Source: Bacteroidales bacterium (GTDB lineage: Bacteria; Bacteroidota; Bacteroidia; Bacteroidales; F082). Taken from it: a DNA stretch of 52,179 nt. How positions within the stretch are numbered: the stretch's first letter is position 1; each line of letters begins with the position of its first letter. This document shows positions 9,265-18,559 of this stretch, one piece after another. The notes beneath the pieces are model-generated. The model worked only from the letters and a program-made list of their open reading frames with translations. It did not search any database and was not told where the DNA came from. The position numbers and the translations under genes are program-made. The stretch spans positions 1-52,179 of the forward strand of contig JAKSMU010000012.1 in NCBI GenBank assembly GCA_024400455.1. Reading direction: 5' to 3'.

Positions 9265-11721
9265 ATGAAGAAATACACACTTATCGTTTTGTCGCTGCTG
9301 TTCGTCTTTCTGAACACTGACCTATACGCCCAAAGGAAAAACCCTGCAAAGAATGCCGATTTAGCCTTTGGAAGAAAACAATACACTGAGGCCGTCGACC
9401 GTTACAAAAAAGCGTACAAAAAGACCCGCCGCAAAAAGGACGAACGCAACCGCATCACATTCCAGATCGGTGAATGTTATCGTCTCATCGGCCTGACAAA
9501 ACGTGCGGAACCCTATTACAAGCGCGTATTAAAAACTGACTTCGTCAACTCGCATCCAGAAGTATACCTGTATGCTGCCGACACCTACAAGATAAACGGC
9601 AAGTACAAAGAAGCCATTGAGAACTACGAAATTTACGCACAAAAAGCACCCGACGACCCACGCGGACGATTAGGAGCAGAATCGACTGCTCTCATTCAGG
9701 AATGGATTGACAACCCATCGAAATACGAATTGACAGAACTCAAAAAAGTAAATTCGACAAAGGACTCTGATTTTGCTGCCTGCTGGACGAACTCTAACTA
9801 CAACGAAATTATCTTCACCTCAACCCGCGACGCTTCAACAGGCAAAGAGAAGGATGGCATTACCGGTCAAGAATTCACCGATCTTTTCACCTCAAAGCAA
9901 GACCGTCAAGGCAAATGGAGTACGCCAGTCTTAGCCGACGAAAGCGAAAGCGTGAACACGGAAGCCAGCGAAGGCACTCCGTTCATGAATTCAAAATACA
10001 CGAAATTGTATTTCACACGCTGCCAGAATGGAGCTCACCGCAAAAACGGCTGCCAAATTATGGTAGCTTCAAAAAGCGGTGGCGCTTTCTCAAATGCCCA
10101 ACCCGTACAGATCACAAGCGTAGACACCTTGGATATCGTAGGCCACCCTACCCTTTCAGATGATGAACTCATCATGTATTTCGCTGCCGAACGCAAAGGC
10201 GGTTTTGGCGGCAAAGACATTTGGATTACCACACGAGAAAACGCCACAGAACCTTTCGGCAGGCCTTTCAACCTCGGCGAAAAGGTCAATACTGCGGGCG
10301 ATGAGCTGTACCCCTTCCTGCGCTACGACACCACACTGTATTTTGCATCAAACGGTCACGGCGGCATGGGGGGACTTGACATTTTCGTCACCTCAATGGA
10401 CACCGCCGGCAACTGGGGTGAACCGCGCAACTTGAAATCGCCTATCAACTCGACGGGCGACGATTTCGCCATCATGTTCCACCCGAGAGATGAAAAAGGC
10501 TTCATTTCATCGAACCGCGGTAACACCCGTGGCATCGATAACATCTACTATTTTGAAGAACCTCCGATTCTTTTCACCTTCTCTGGCACAGTCAAGGATG
10601 CCAAGACCAAACAGTTTGTCAGCAATGCACAAGTTCGCATGATTGGTTCCGATGGCTCGAACAACATGACCCGCACCAACGACAAGGGTTATTTCAATTT
10701 CAGCGAAAGCCAGATGAACAAAAACACGACTTACGACATCACGATTGACAAAGACAACTATTTCACTTTCAGTGCACAAGAGACTACCGTTGGCCTTGAA
10801 TTCAGCAAGGATTTTGAAAAGGAATATGCCATCGAGCCGATTCCTCAGGAGCCAATCATGCTGCCCGATATTCTTTACGATTTGGGCAAATGGGACCTCA
10901 AGCCGCAGTTTGAAGACTCGTTGCAAGGCTTGATTGAGACTCTGCAAATCAACCCGACCATCACCATAGAATTGGCCTCACACACCGATGCCCGCGACAC
11001 CGAAGAACGCAACGACATCCTTTCGCAAAAGCGTGCCCAAAGCGTCGTCGATTACCTGATCATCAGAGGTATCGACCCAATGCGCCTGACTGCAAAAGGT
11101 TATGGTGAAAGAATCCCAAGAACCTTGATGAACGACAAGACCGTCAAAGGCTACACCTTCAAAGCCGGCACCGTTTTAACTGAAGAATTCATCAACAAAC
11201 TGCCAAGCACGGAAATCAAGGAAGCCGCACACCAAATGAATCGACGTACGGAATTCAGGATTCTGAGCAAAGACTTCGTGCCGCGCACAACAATCAATGA
11301 AAACCAGACTGTTAACATTGCCATCAACCCTGAGGAAGATAACAGCGAGATGTTCAACGTCAGCCAAAAGGGTTATATCACATTCTTCGCCAACGTCGAT
11401 GGCTACAACGAGCCATTTACTTACAGCGAAAACGCCGACTTCTGCATTTCGGAATCACGCGCTTTGAAACTGCTGAACGACGGACGCATTACCGCCGATA
11501 ATTTCCAAGGCGAAGTCGATAAGCTGCTCAGCACCGGAAGCATTGCCGATGGCGCCATCATCGTCATCCGTGAAGTCAGGATTGCCGGCCGCTCACTCTA
11601 CAATGTGGAAGTGAAAGTAGTGAAGAGAATGATTGAAGAATGGGTCATCGGCCAAAAGACGATGAAACAGTTAGGCAACTTCGAATTCAATACAAAGACA
11701 AAGAAACTCATCATTAAATAA
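9265..11721 (+). CDS. PorE-like OmpA-family protein (TPR, beta-propeller, CRD, OmpA domains)
   Basis: The domain order is a signal peptide ending FLNTDLYAQ, TPR-like repeats (about 30-135), PD40/WD40-like blades (about 165-430, with repeated DELYP and DIW/DIF strands), a carboxypeptidase-regulatory-like domain (about 440-515), an OmpA peptidoglycan-binding domain (about 530-665, with SHTDARD and RLTAKGYGE) and an extra C-terminal domain of about 150 residues. The first four match PorE (PG1058), which anchors the T9SS to peptidoglycan in Porphyromonas. PorE is a lipoprotein, whereas no lipobox is visible here. The ATG at 9265 is preferred because the signal peptide follows it; an in-frame upstream extension exists. 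The stop overlaps purM by one base. A generic OmpA-PD40 protein is the alternative. Confidence 0.75.
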   Translation: MKKYTLIVLSLLFVFLNTDLYAQRKNPAKNADLAFGRKQYTEAVDRYKKAYKKTRRKKDERNRITFQIGECYRLIGLTKRAEPYYKRVLKTDFVNSHPEVYLYAADTYKINGKYKEAIENYEIYAQKAPDDPRGRLGAESTALIQEWIDNPSKYELTELKKVNSTKDSDFAACWTNSNYNEIIFTSTRDASTGKEKDGITGQEFTDLFTSKQDRQGKWSTPVLADESESVNTEASEGTPFMNSKYTKLYFTRCQNGAHRKNGCQIMVASKSGGAFSNAQPVQITSVDTLDIVGHPTLSDDELIMYFAAERKGGFGGKDIWITTRENATEPFGRPFNLGEKVNTAGDELYPFLRYDTTLYFASNGHGGMGGLDIFVTSMDTAGNWGEPRNLKSPINSTGDDFAIMFHPRDEKGFISSNRGNTRGIDNIYYFEEPPILFTFSGTVKDAKTKQFVSNAQVRMIGSDGSNNMTRTNDKGYFNFSESQMNKNTTYDITIDKDNYFTFSAQETTVGLEFSKDFEKEYAIEPIPQEPIMLPDILYDLGKWDLKPQFEDSLQGLIETLQINPTITIELASHTDARDTEERNDILSQKRAQSVVDYLIIRGIDPMRLTAKGYGERIPRTLMNDKTVKGYTFKAGTVLTEEFINKLPSTEIKEAAHQMNRRTEFRILSKDFVPRTTINENQTVNIAINPEEDNSEMFNVSQKGYITFFANVDGYNEPFTYSENADFCISESRALKLLNDGRITADNFQGEVDKLLSTGSIADGAIIVIREVRIAGRSLYNVEVKVVKRMIEEWVIGQKTMKQLGNFEFNTKTKKLIIK

Positions 11722-12884
11722 TGGATAATCAGAGATATAGTTTAAGAGGCGTTTCCGCCGAAAAGGAAGACATTCATAATGCCATCAAAAACCTTGACAA
11801 AGGTTTGTACCCCAATGCATTCTGCAAAATCATTCCCGACATTTTGGGAAACGACCCCGAGTATTGCAATATCATGCATGCCGATGGTGCCGGAACAAAG
11901 TCATCGTTGGCCTATCTTTATTGGAAAGAAACCGGCGACATGTCGGTTTGGGAAGGCGTGGCGCAAGATGCCGTCGTGATGAACACCGATGATTTGATTT
12001 GCGTTGGCGCAACCGACAAAATGCTGCTTTCCTCGACCATTGGCCGAAACAAGAACCTCATTCCTGGCGAAGTCATTTCGGCTTTGATTAACGGAACGGA
12101 ACACTTCCTTGAAAAGCTGCGCAATTTGGGCATTGGCATCTACCTCACTGGCGGCGAGACTGCCGATGTGGGCGATTTGGTACGCACCGTCATCGTCGAC
12201 AGCACCGTCACCACACGCATCAAGCGCGATGAAGTCATAGAAAACAACATTCAGCCAGGCGATTGCATCGTGGCATTTTCCTCATCGGGACAGGCCACCT
12301 ACGAAGACCACTACAACGGCGGCATGGGCAGCAACGGCCTGACCTCAGCCCGCCACGATGTGCTGAACCACTATCTCGCCGACAAATACGAAGAGAGTTT
12401 CGACCATTCCATTCCGAAAGACTTGATTTATTCTGGTCCGCACAAACTCACCGACCCGACCGAAATCGAAGGCGTTGATGTAGGCAAGATGATTCTCTCC
12501 CCTACCCGCACATACGCCCCTCTGATGATACCGATTCTCAAAGAATTCCGCAAACAGATTCACGGCATCATCCATTGCAGCGGCGGCGCGCAGACCAAAG
12601 TCCTTCACTTTGTCGACAAGCTGCACATCGTGAAAGACAACATGATGGAACTGCCACCTTTGTTCCGCATGATTCAGGAAGCATCGGGCACCGACTGGCA
12701 CGAAATGTACAAGGTCTTCAACATGGGACACCGTCTGGAAATCTACACCAACGAAAAGGCCGCCAACGAAATGATTGCCATTGCCAAGCAGTTCAACATT
12801 GAAAGCCAAATTATCGGTCACGTAGAGGCTTCAGACAGAAAGCATTTGACTATCAAGAGTAAATACGGCGTATTTGAATATTAA
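11721..12884 (+). CDS. purM: Phosphoribosylformylglycinamidine cyclo-ligase (AIR synthetase)
   Basis: PurM converts FGAM to AIR with ATP in purine synthesis. The 387-residue protein has the features of the Bacteroidota PurM group: the N-terminal RGVSAEKEDIHNAIKNLDKG, the conserved HADGAGTKSSLAY loop, GIYLTGGETADVGDLVRT for ATP/Mg binding, and HCSGGAQTKVLHF. It is about 40 residues longer than E. coli PurM, as is usual in this phylum. The ATG shares its first base with the stop of the upstream OmpA-family gene, and the stop shares its last base with the prfA start, so the three are probably translated from one message. Confidence 0.88.
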   Translation: MDNQRYSLRGVSAEKEDIHNAIKNLDKGLYPNAFCKIIPDILGNDPEYCNIMHADGAGTKSSLAYLYWKETGDMSVWEGVAQDAVVMNTDDLICVGATDKMLLSSTIGRNKNLIPGEVISALINGTEHFLEKLRNLGIGIYLTGGETADVGDLVRTVIVDSTVTTRIKRDEVIENNIQPGDCIVAFSSSGQATYEDHYNGGMGSNGLTSARHDVLNHYLADKYEESFDHSIPKDLIYSGPHKLTDPTEIEGVDVGKMILSPTRTYAPLMIPILKEFRKQIHGIIHCSGGAQTKVLHFVDKLHIVKDNMMELPPLFRMIQEASGTDWHEMYKVFNMGHRLEIYTNEKAANEMIAIAKQFNIESQIIGHVEASDRKHLTIKSKYGVFEY

Positions 12885-13990
12885 TGGACATCACTGAAAA
12901 ATTAGAAACCATCAAGCACCGTTGGGAGGAAATGGGCGAACAACTCGCCGACCCTGCCATTGCGGGCGACATGAAGCGTTTCGTCAAGCTCAACAAGGAT
13001 TACAAGGATTTGGAGCCTATCGTTACCGCTTTCAAGGAATATAAGTTATTGAAAGCCAACATTGATGAAGCCCGAGAAATCCTTGCTACTGAAAAAGACG
13101 AAGAAATGCGCAAAATGGCTGTCGACGAAATCGAGTCGGCACAATCGCGCATTGATGTTCTGGAGCAAGACATCCGCGTGATGATGATTCCTAAAGACCC
13201 GCAAGACAGCAAGAACGCCATCATGGAAATCCGTGCCGGAACCGGTGGCGACGAGGCCTGTCTCTTTGCCGGCGACTTGTTCAGAATGTATGCCAAATAT
13301 TGCGAAGCCAAAGGCTGGAAGGTTGAAATCACTTCCGTCAGCGAAGGCGCCAGCGGCGGCTACAAGGAAATCGACTTCAACGTGACGGGCAACGGCGTTT
13401 ACGGCATCCTGAAATTTGAATCGGGCGTTCACCGCGTGCAGCGCGTACCAAAGACCGAGACCCAAGGCCGCATCCACACTTCGGCGGCATCGGTAGCGGT
13501 TTTGCCTGAAGCCGAGGAATTTGACGTGGAAATCAACGAAGGCGAAATCAAATGGGACACCTTCCGTTCGAGTGGCGCCGGCGGTCAGAACGTGAATAAG
13601 GTCGAATCGGGTGTGCGTCTGCGCTACGTTTGGAAAAACCCGAACACAGGCGAATCGGAAGAAATCCTGATAGAATGTACCGAGACCCGCGACCAGCCAA
13701 AGAACAAGGAAAGAGCCTTGTCGCGTTTGCGCACCCGCATCTACGACATGGAATATCAGAAATACATCAACGACATTTCGGCAAAGCGCAAGACCATGGT
13801 CTCAACCGGCGACCGTTCGGCCAAGATTCGCACCTACAACTATCCGCAAGGGCGCGTCACCGACCACCGCGTGGAAGGACTGACCGTCTACAACCTCTCC
13901 GCAGTAATGGATGGCGACCTCAACGAAATCATCGAAAAACTGCAAATGGCCGAAAACGCGGAACGACTGAAGGAAAACATAGAATCATAA
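12884..13990 (+). CDS. prfA: Peptide chain release factor 1
   Basis: RF1 recognises UAA and UAG stop codons and triggers peptidyl-tRNA hydrolysis. The catalytic GGQ is at residues 233-235 (SSGAGGQNVNKVESG). The codon-recognition tripeptide is P189-K190-T191 within HRVQRVPKTETQGRIHTS, which is the RF1-type PxT rather than the RF2-type SPF. The 368-residue length is normal and no frameshift site is present. It overlaps purM by one base and lies 9 bp before pyrF. Confidence 0.96.
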   Translation: MDITEKLETIKHRWEEMGEQLADPAIAGDMKRFVKLNKDYKDLEPIVTAFKEYKLLKANIDEAREILATEKDEEMRKMAVDEIESAQSRIDVLEQDIRVMMIPKDPQDSKNAIMEIRAGTGGDEACLFAGDLFRMYAKYCEAKGWKVEITSVSEGASGGYKEIDFNVTGNGVYGILKFESGVHRVQRVPKTETQGRIHTSAASVAVLPEAEEFDVEINEGEIKWDTFRSSGAGGQNVNKVESGVRLRYVWKNPNTGESEEILIECTETRDQPKNKERALSRLRTRIYDMEYQKYINDISAKRKTMVSTGDRSAKIRTYNYPQGRVTDHRVEGLTVYNLSAVMDGDLNEIIEKLQMAENAERLKENIES

Positions 13991-13999
13991 CACAACACC

Positions 14000-14827
14000 A
14001 TGAATAAATCACAACTTTTAAAACAGATCAAGCAGAAGCAATCATTTTTGTGCGTTGGATTGGACACCGACATCAACAAGATTCCTCAGGAATTATTGGC
14101 TATGGAAGACCCTGTCTTTGAATTCAACAAGCAGATTATCAACAAAACAGCACAATATACCGTTGCCTACAAGCCCAACACGGCTTTCTACGAAGTGTAT
14201 GGCACAAAAGGTTGGATGAGCTTGGAACGCACCATTCAGTACATCCACAACAACTATCCTGAAATCTTCGTCATAGCCGACGCAAAACGCGGTGACATTG
14301 GCAACACTTCTGCAAACTATGCCAAGGCATTCTTCAACACGCTGAAAGCCGACGCCCTCACCGTTGCGCCTTACATGGGCAAGGATTCCGTTGAGCCTTT
14401 CCTCAATTTTGAAGACAAGTGGGTCGTCCTTCTGGCCCTGACTTCCAATGCCGGCTCAAAGGATTTCCAATACCTCAGCGTTGGCGACAAGATGCTGCAC
14501 CAGCAGGTTCTGCAAACCGCAACCACTTGGGCCGACTCCGAAAAAATGATGTTTGTGGTTGGCGCAACACACCCTGAAGAATTAGGCGAAATCCGCATGA
14601 TGTTGCCCGATTACTTCTTCTTAGTGCCAGGCGTTGGTGCACAAGGCGGCGACCTTCAAGCTGTTGCCAAAAACGGGCTGAACAATGAATGCGGTCTGCT
14701 CGTCAACTCGTCAAGAGGCATCATTTACGCTTCCAATGGCAGCGATTTCGCCATCCGCGCCGGCGAAAAAGCCAAGGAATTGCAAGAACAAATGGCTGTC
14801 CTGCTGAAAGAGAAAGAAATAATTTGA
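14000..14827 (+). CDS. pyrF: Orotidine 5'-phosphate decarboxylase
   Basis: PyrF makes UMP from OMP, the last step of de novo pyrimidine synthesis. The motif IADAKRGDIGNTSANYAKAF contains the catalytic Asp-x-Lys-x-x-Asp set. The substrate-binding LVPGVGAQGGDLQ and LLVNSSRGIIYAS motifs are present near the C-terminus. The 275-residue length and motif spacing fit the longer pyrF group 2. It is the last gene of the purM-prfA-pyrF unit and is followed by an intrinsic terminator. Confidence 0.95.
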   Translation: MNKSQLLKQIKQKQSFLCVGLDTDINKIPQELLAMEDPVFEFNKQIINKTAQYTVAYKPNTAFYEVYGTKGWMSLERTIQYIHNNYPEIFVIADAKRGDIGNTSANYAKAFFNTLKADALTVAPYMGKDSVEPFLNFEDKWVVLLALTSNAGSKDFQYLSVGDKMLHQQVLQTATTWADSEKMMFVVGATHPEELGEIRMMLPDYFFLVPGVGAQGGDLQAVAKNGLNNECGLLVNSSRGIIYASNGSDFAIRAGEKAKELQEQMAVLLKEKEII

Positions 14828-14855
14828 ACTCGCTCTGGTTAGCAACAAAAAACAG

Positions 14856-14885
14856 GACTGACTTCGATAGGAGTCAGTCTTTTTT
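14856..14885 (+). terminator. Intrinsic terminator after pyrF
   Basis: The stem GACTGACT (14856-14863) pairs with AGTCAGTC (14872-14879) and is followed by six T residues. Confidence 0.85.
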
Positions 14886-14910
14886 ATGAAAAGCCATTGT
14901 CGCAACAACA

Positions 14911-14942
14911 AAAAAAGCCGCCCCGAAACGAGACGGCTTTTT
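14911..14942. terminator. Bidirectional terminator between pyrF and the Omp28-like gene
   Basis: AAAAAAGCCG (14911-14920) pairs with CGGCTTTTT (14934-14942). The A-run on one side and T-run on the other let it serve both strands. Its main client is probably the minus-strand gene ending at 14964. Confidence 0.75.
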
Positions 14943-14963
14943 GATTATAACGAGTAACTCAAA

Positions 14964-17009
14964 TTACTTAGCGACTGAGAACATTCTGGTCTGCATTTCA
15001 CCGTTCTGTGAGTAGATGCGGATGAAATAGATGCCGTTGTTCATAGCAGCAGTGCTGATTTGAGCCTGGCCTTCAACTTCCTGTGAAAGGACGAACTGAC
15101 CCATAGCGTTGTAAACTTCAACATTTGCAATGTTTGCACCTTCAACATTCAGTACATTTGATGTTGGGTTAGGATAAAGCTTCACGCTGTTTTCAAATTC
15201 ATTGATGCCAGTAGTGCCAGTGTTGAATGTTGCTTCTGGGCCGTAAACGGTCTGGCCTTCGACGATGGCATAAGCCTTAACCATATAAATGCTTGCTTCA
15301 TCAAGGCCTTCAACGGAAGCCAGAATTTGCTTGAATTCATTGATGATACCGACAACTGTATTCACAGTTGAGCTTGTAACCTTTCTGTATTCGAAACCGA
15401 CTTCATCAGGATAACCGACATAATCCAATGAGCTGAGGAAATTAACGTCAATTTCAGTGATCATTTCAACTTCAGTTTCACCGACTGTAGCTTGAGGAGC
15501 TTGACCCTTGACTGAAATCAGAGTAGAAGCTTCGCTACCAAATTCGCCATCGTCTTCATCACCGAAGATAACATTGTCATTTGCATCATAAAGAATAAAG
15601 TAGCCATGACCATATGAGCAGCACATGCCATTACCGACATTGTCATAAATAGAGAACTTAACACATTCGTTTGCAGGAACAGTGAAACGTTCGATGTGGA
15701 GCTGAGTGCCTGTGCCACCCATCAGCATTGCGTATGGGCCACCTGAAGCGAGGACAGTGCCGTCAGAAGCGGTAGCTTCCCAAGTGATTTGGTTGCCGAA
15801 CTTGTCTTGCATGAGCTGGAGTTCGATTTCGGTTTCTTCGCCATCGATTTCAACATCAGTCCATTCCTGGCAGCTGACAGCAGCGCTTGATTCAGCATTG
15901 AAAGGAGTGCCATTGGCTTCAATGACTTTCACAGTAATGTTGTGTGAGCCAAACGGAACTTCAACAGGGATTTCAACTGTTTCGATGCCATACTGAGGGA
16001 GTTCGCCTTCCCAACCCATTGAAACGGTTTCGCCTTCAAGTTCAGCTTCAAACTTCAAGGAAGTCAAGGTCTCGGTACCGCCGTTTTGGACCTTAACATT
16101 GACGATCTTGCTGTGTGTGCAAGTGCTTGCTGATTCCTGAGAGACGCTCTTAATGAATGGGAAGATTGGTTCGTCGGAACCAGTCACCATATCCAGTTCA
16201 TTAGCTGTCAACACCGGACGGGTTGGAGTGCCTTGGAAACGTTCGGTAACGTATGCAAGGAAAATAATGTTGTCAAGATCAACTTCAACGCCATTTGGTG
16301 AGCCGATAGTTTCAGGAATTTCGTAGGTGTAGGTGCGGGTAATCAAAGTGCCTGCAGTAGTTGGAGAAATAGCATCGCCCCATGCGCTGGTGCTGTTCAC
16401 AACATCGCGGAAGATGTGCATGTGGCAATACTGGCTACCAACCCATTGACCAGGGTTGTAGTTGCCATAGTCGGACTGTGAACCAAGAATACTGTCCTGA
16501 AGCATGACAACAGTCAGATAGTTTTCATCGACTGTGCTGTTACCAGTGTAATAAACTTCAACAGTGATTGTTGCAATGCGTGAAGCAGGATTCACGACGA
16601 CCATACCGCCAATGTTACATTCGGCAGCCTGACCCATCTGCTGGACAGCGATACTTCTCCACTGACCTCTATCCTGGCAAACGTTTGATGAACGGTTGAC
16701 ATTACCTGTAGGATAACCGCTGATGCTGAAACCAGAAGCAATGGTATGACCATCAGTCGTATTGAAGTTAGGATATGAGGTTGGAGCATATCCACCATCA
16801 TGAATGTTGATTGCCCAGAATCTGCCAGGAAATTCGGCCATGATTTCGTTACCAATTCTGTGACCGTCGGTGCAATAACCGCAGTTACGGCCAGTGAATT
16901 CTTCAAGGATGACGTTTCTGTTCGATGGTGTCGTAGAAACGTACTGCTGAGCTTTCAGTGAAAAAGAAAAAGCCAGCACTGCCAATAAGGCGAGGGTAAA
17001 TTTCTTCAT
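14964..17009 (-). CDS. Omp28-like thioredoxin-fold protein with T9SS sorting domain
   Basis: The 681-residue protein starts with a signal peptide (MKKFTLALLAVLAFSFSLKA). An Omp28-type domain follows, with LEEFTGRNCGYCTDGHRI, where C43 and C46 form a CxxC in a thioredoxin-like setting. The middle is beta-rich, with adhesin-like modules and a GNGMCCSYGHGYF segment. The last 80 or so residues form a type A T9SS sorting domain (KLYPNPTSNVLNVEGA, VYNAMGQFVLSQ, NNGIYFIRIY). It should cross the outer membrane by the T9SS and be surface-attached or released. Whether the CxxC is redox-active is unknown. A -7 box lies about 40 bp upstream on the minus strand, and it appears monocistronic. Confidence 0.85.
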   Translation of the reverse strand: MKKFTLALLAVLAFSFSLKAQQYVSTTPSNRNVILEEFTGRNCGYCTDGHRIGNEIMAEFPGRFWAINIHDGGYAPTSYPNFNTTDGHTIASGFSISGYPTGNVNRSSNVCQDRGQWRSIAVQQMGQAAECNIGGMVVVNPASRIATITVEVYYTGNSTVDENYLTVVMLQDSILGSQSDYGNYNPGQWVGSQYCHMHIFRDVVNSTSAWGDAISPTTAGTLITRTYTYEIPETIGSPNGVEVDLDNIIFLAYVTERFQGTPTRPVLTANELDMVTGSDEPIFPFIKSVSQESASTCTHSKIVNVKVQNGGTETLTSLKFEAELEGETVSMGWEGELPQYGIETVEIPVEVPFGSHNITVKVIEANGTPFNAESSAAVSCQEWTDVEIDGEETEIELQLMQDKFGNQITWEATASDGTVLASGGPYAMLMGGTGTQLHIERFTVPANECVKFSIYDNVGNGMCCSYGHGYFILYDANDNVIFGDEDDGEFGSEASTLISVKGQAPQATVGETEVEMITEIDVNFLSSLDYVGYPDEVGFEYRKVTSSTVNTVVGIINEFKQILASVEGLDEASIYMVKAYAIVEGQTVYGPEATFNTGTTGINEFENSVKLYPNPTSNVLNVEGANIANVEVYNAMGQFVLSQEVEGQAQISTAAMNNGIYFIRIYSQNGEMQTRMFSVAK

Positions 17010-17046
17010 AATAACTTGTATTTAATTAATTGAATCTATTTGGGCA

Positions 17047-17054
17047 CAAAAATA
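17047..17054 (-). promoter_or_regulatory. -7 promoter box for the Omp28-like gene
   Basis: On the minus strand the sequence reads TATTTTTG, matching TAnnTTTG, about 38 bp before the start codon at 17009. No good -33 box was seen at the expected spacing. Confidence 0.5.
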
Positions 17055-17097
17055 ATACATATACACCAATAAAAACACACTTTTTTTGAAAATTAAT

Positions 17098-17128
17098 AAA
17101 AAAATGTGCCCCCAAAGAGGCACATTTT
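17098..17128 (-). terminator. Intrinsic terminator after ilvE
   Basis: AAAATGTGCC (17101-17110) pairs with GGCACATTTT (17119-17128). Read on the minus strand the stem is followed by a run of seven T residues, 37 bp past the ilvE stop. Confidence 0.85.
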
Positions 17129-17164
17129 CAGCGATTGCTCGCTATTCTTCTATTTCTATTCAAT

Positions 17165-18190
17165 TTAGATGCCTTCAACGATAGTAATCCAACCAAATTC
17201 ATCCGGTTCAGTACCATACTGAATGCCACGGAGTTTGTTGTAGAGTTTTTCGCTCTGCTTACCTGGTTTACCGTCACCGAAAACGTATGACTTACCGGTT
17301 TCAGGGTCATCGATGCGTGAGATAGGGCTGATGACAGCTGCAGTACCGCATGCGCCGGCTTCTTCAAATGTAGCCAGTTCTTCTTCAGCAATCTGACGGC
17401 GTTCAACCTTCATGCCAAGGCTTTCAGCAATCTGCATCAAGCTCTTGTTGGTGATGGAAGGAAGAATTGATGTTGATTTTGGAGTAATGTAGGTATTATC
17501 CTTAATAGCGAAGAAGTTAGCAGCGCCAGCTTCATCGATATACTTCTTTTCCTTTGCATCGAGATAGAACTCGCAAGCATACTGACCACCATGGCAAGCT
17601 TCGACGTGAGCACGCATAGAAGCTGCATAGTTGCCACCGACCTTGTAGATACCAGTTCCGAGAGGAGCCGAACGGTCGTACTTACGGGTGATAACATATG
17701 GGTTAGCCATGAAGCCGCCCTTGAAATAAGGACCGACTGGGGTAACGAACACGAGGAACAGATATTCATCAGCTGGTTTCACACCAACGCGTGCGCCGGT
17801 ACCAATCAGCAATGGACGGATATAAAGTGATGCGCCAGTTTCGTATGGTGGGATGAATTCTGCATTCAGTTTCACGACCTTAACGATAGCTTCTTCGAAC
17901 TTATCGAGAGGCAACTTAGCCATCATGATGCCATCGCATGATGATTGCAAACGCTTGCCGTTTTCGTCTAAGCGGAAGATACGGACTTTGCCATCCTTGC
18001 CGCGGAAAGCCTTCATGCCTTCGAAAGCTTCCTGACCATAGTGCAAGCAAGTAGCAGCCATGTGAATGTTGATGCTGGTTTCTGAACTGACTTCAAGTTC
18101 GCCCCACTGACCGTTACGATAGTAGCAACGGACATTGTAATTTGTTGGATAATAGCCGAATGTCAAATTGGCCCAATCAATGTTTTGCAT
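17165..18190 (-). CDS. ilvE: Branched-chain-amino-acid aminotransferase
   Basis: This PLP fold-type IV enzyme interconverts Leu, Ile and Val with their 2-oxo acids. The 341-residue length and motifs match BCAT type II: HYGQEAFEGMKAFRG, FRLDENGKRLQSSC, the PLP-lysine region FYLDAKEKKYIDEAGAANFF, and late FEEAGACGTAAVISPI. The gene is single, with its own terminator, and has no neighbouring ilv or leu genes. Its start at 18190 faces metK across a 369-bp spacer, so the two are divergent. Confidence 0.93.
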   Translation of the reverse strand: MQNIDWANLTFGYYPTNYNVRCYYRNGQWGELEVSSETSINIHMAATCLHYGQEAFEGMKAFRGKDGKVRIFRLDENGKRLQSSCDGIMMAKLPLDKFEEAIVKVVKLNAEFIPPYETGASLYIRPLLIGTGARVGVKPADEYLFLVFVTPVGPYFKGGFMANPYVITRKYDRSAPLGTGIYKVGGNYAASMRAHVEACHGGQYACEFYLDAKEKKYIDEAGAANFFAIKDNTYITPKSTSILPSITNKSLMQIAESLGMKVERRQIAEEELATFEEAGACGTAAVISPISRIDDPETGKSYVFGDGKPGKQSEKLYNKLRGIQYGTEPDEFGWITIVEGI

Positions 18191-18399
18191 AATTTCTGTA
18201 TTTATAAGTTAATAATTTGTTCTACGCAAAAAGGTGCACGAAATTACAAATAAAAACGATAAGTCAAGCGTTTTTTCAAGAAAATGTTTTCAGTCGTCAA
18301 CAAACTGCAATTAATAAGTTGTCAAACGATAAGCTTTGAAAAAGCACAATTCACATAAGTTGAAAACCGCACATTAAAAATAAAAACGCTCACCCACCC
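18191..18399. other. AT-rich spacer between ilvE and metK, no gene seen
   Basis: This part of the divergent spacer has no open frame with coding character. It must hold the ilvE promoter, but I could not find a convincing TAnnTTTG box on the minus strand. The metK promoter and riboswitch occupy the remainder. Confidence 0.5.
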
Positions 18400-18430
18400 T
18401 TGCCATTTCACAAAAAAGCCGTATTTTTGC
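18400..18430 (+). promoter_or_regulatory. Promoter for the metK transcript
   Basis: TTG (18400-18402) and TATTTTTGC (18422-18430) are separated by 19 bp, an excellent match to the Bacteroidota consensus. The predicted start near 18437 places the SAM-II aptamer at the very 5' end of the transcript. Confidence 0.8.
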
Positions 18431-18440
18431 GGCACAATTC

Positions 18441-18496
18441 ACGTGGAAAGATTTGATTTGATTGCAACCACAAGAAAAAATGCTAAAACAATGTTT
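18441..18496 (+). promoter_or_regulatory. SAM-II riboswitch upstream of metK
   Basis: The P1 stem pairs GTGG (18443-18446) with CCAC (18468-18471). The loop carries the conserved GATTT...ATTGCA run, and the 3' strand has AAAATGCTAAA, which forms the pseudoknot in SAM-II aptamers. These blocks align in order with the published SAM-II consensus (loop GAUUU, then UUGCA, then AAAUG and GCUAAA). SAM-II is known from Alphaproteobacteria and Bacteroidota and turns genes off when SAM is plentiful. It fits feedback control of SAM synthetase. About 60 nt separate it from the ATG, so the off mechanism is not obvious. Confidence 0.8.
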
Positions 18497-18559
18497 TTTC
18501 CCGCATTTCAATCTCACAAACCTTCCGCAAATTTTTAATCAACAGTTAAACAATTTGTT

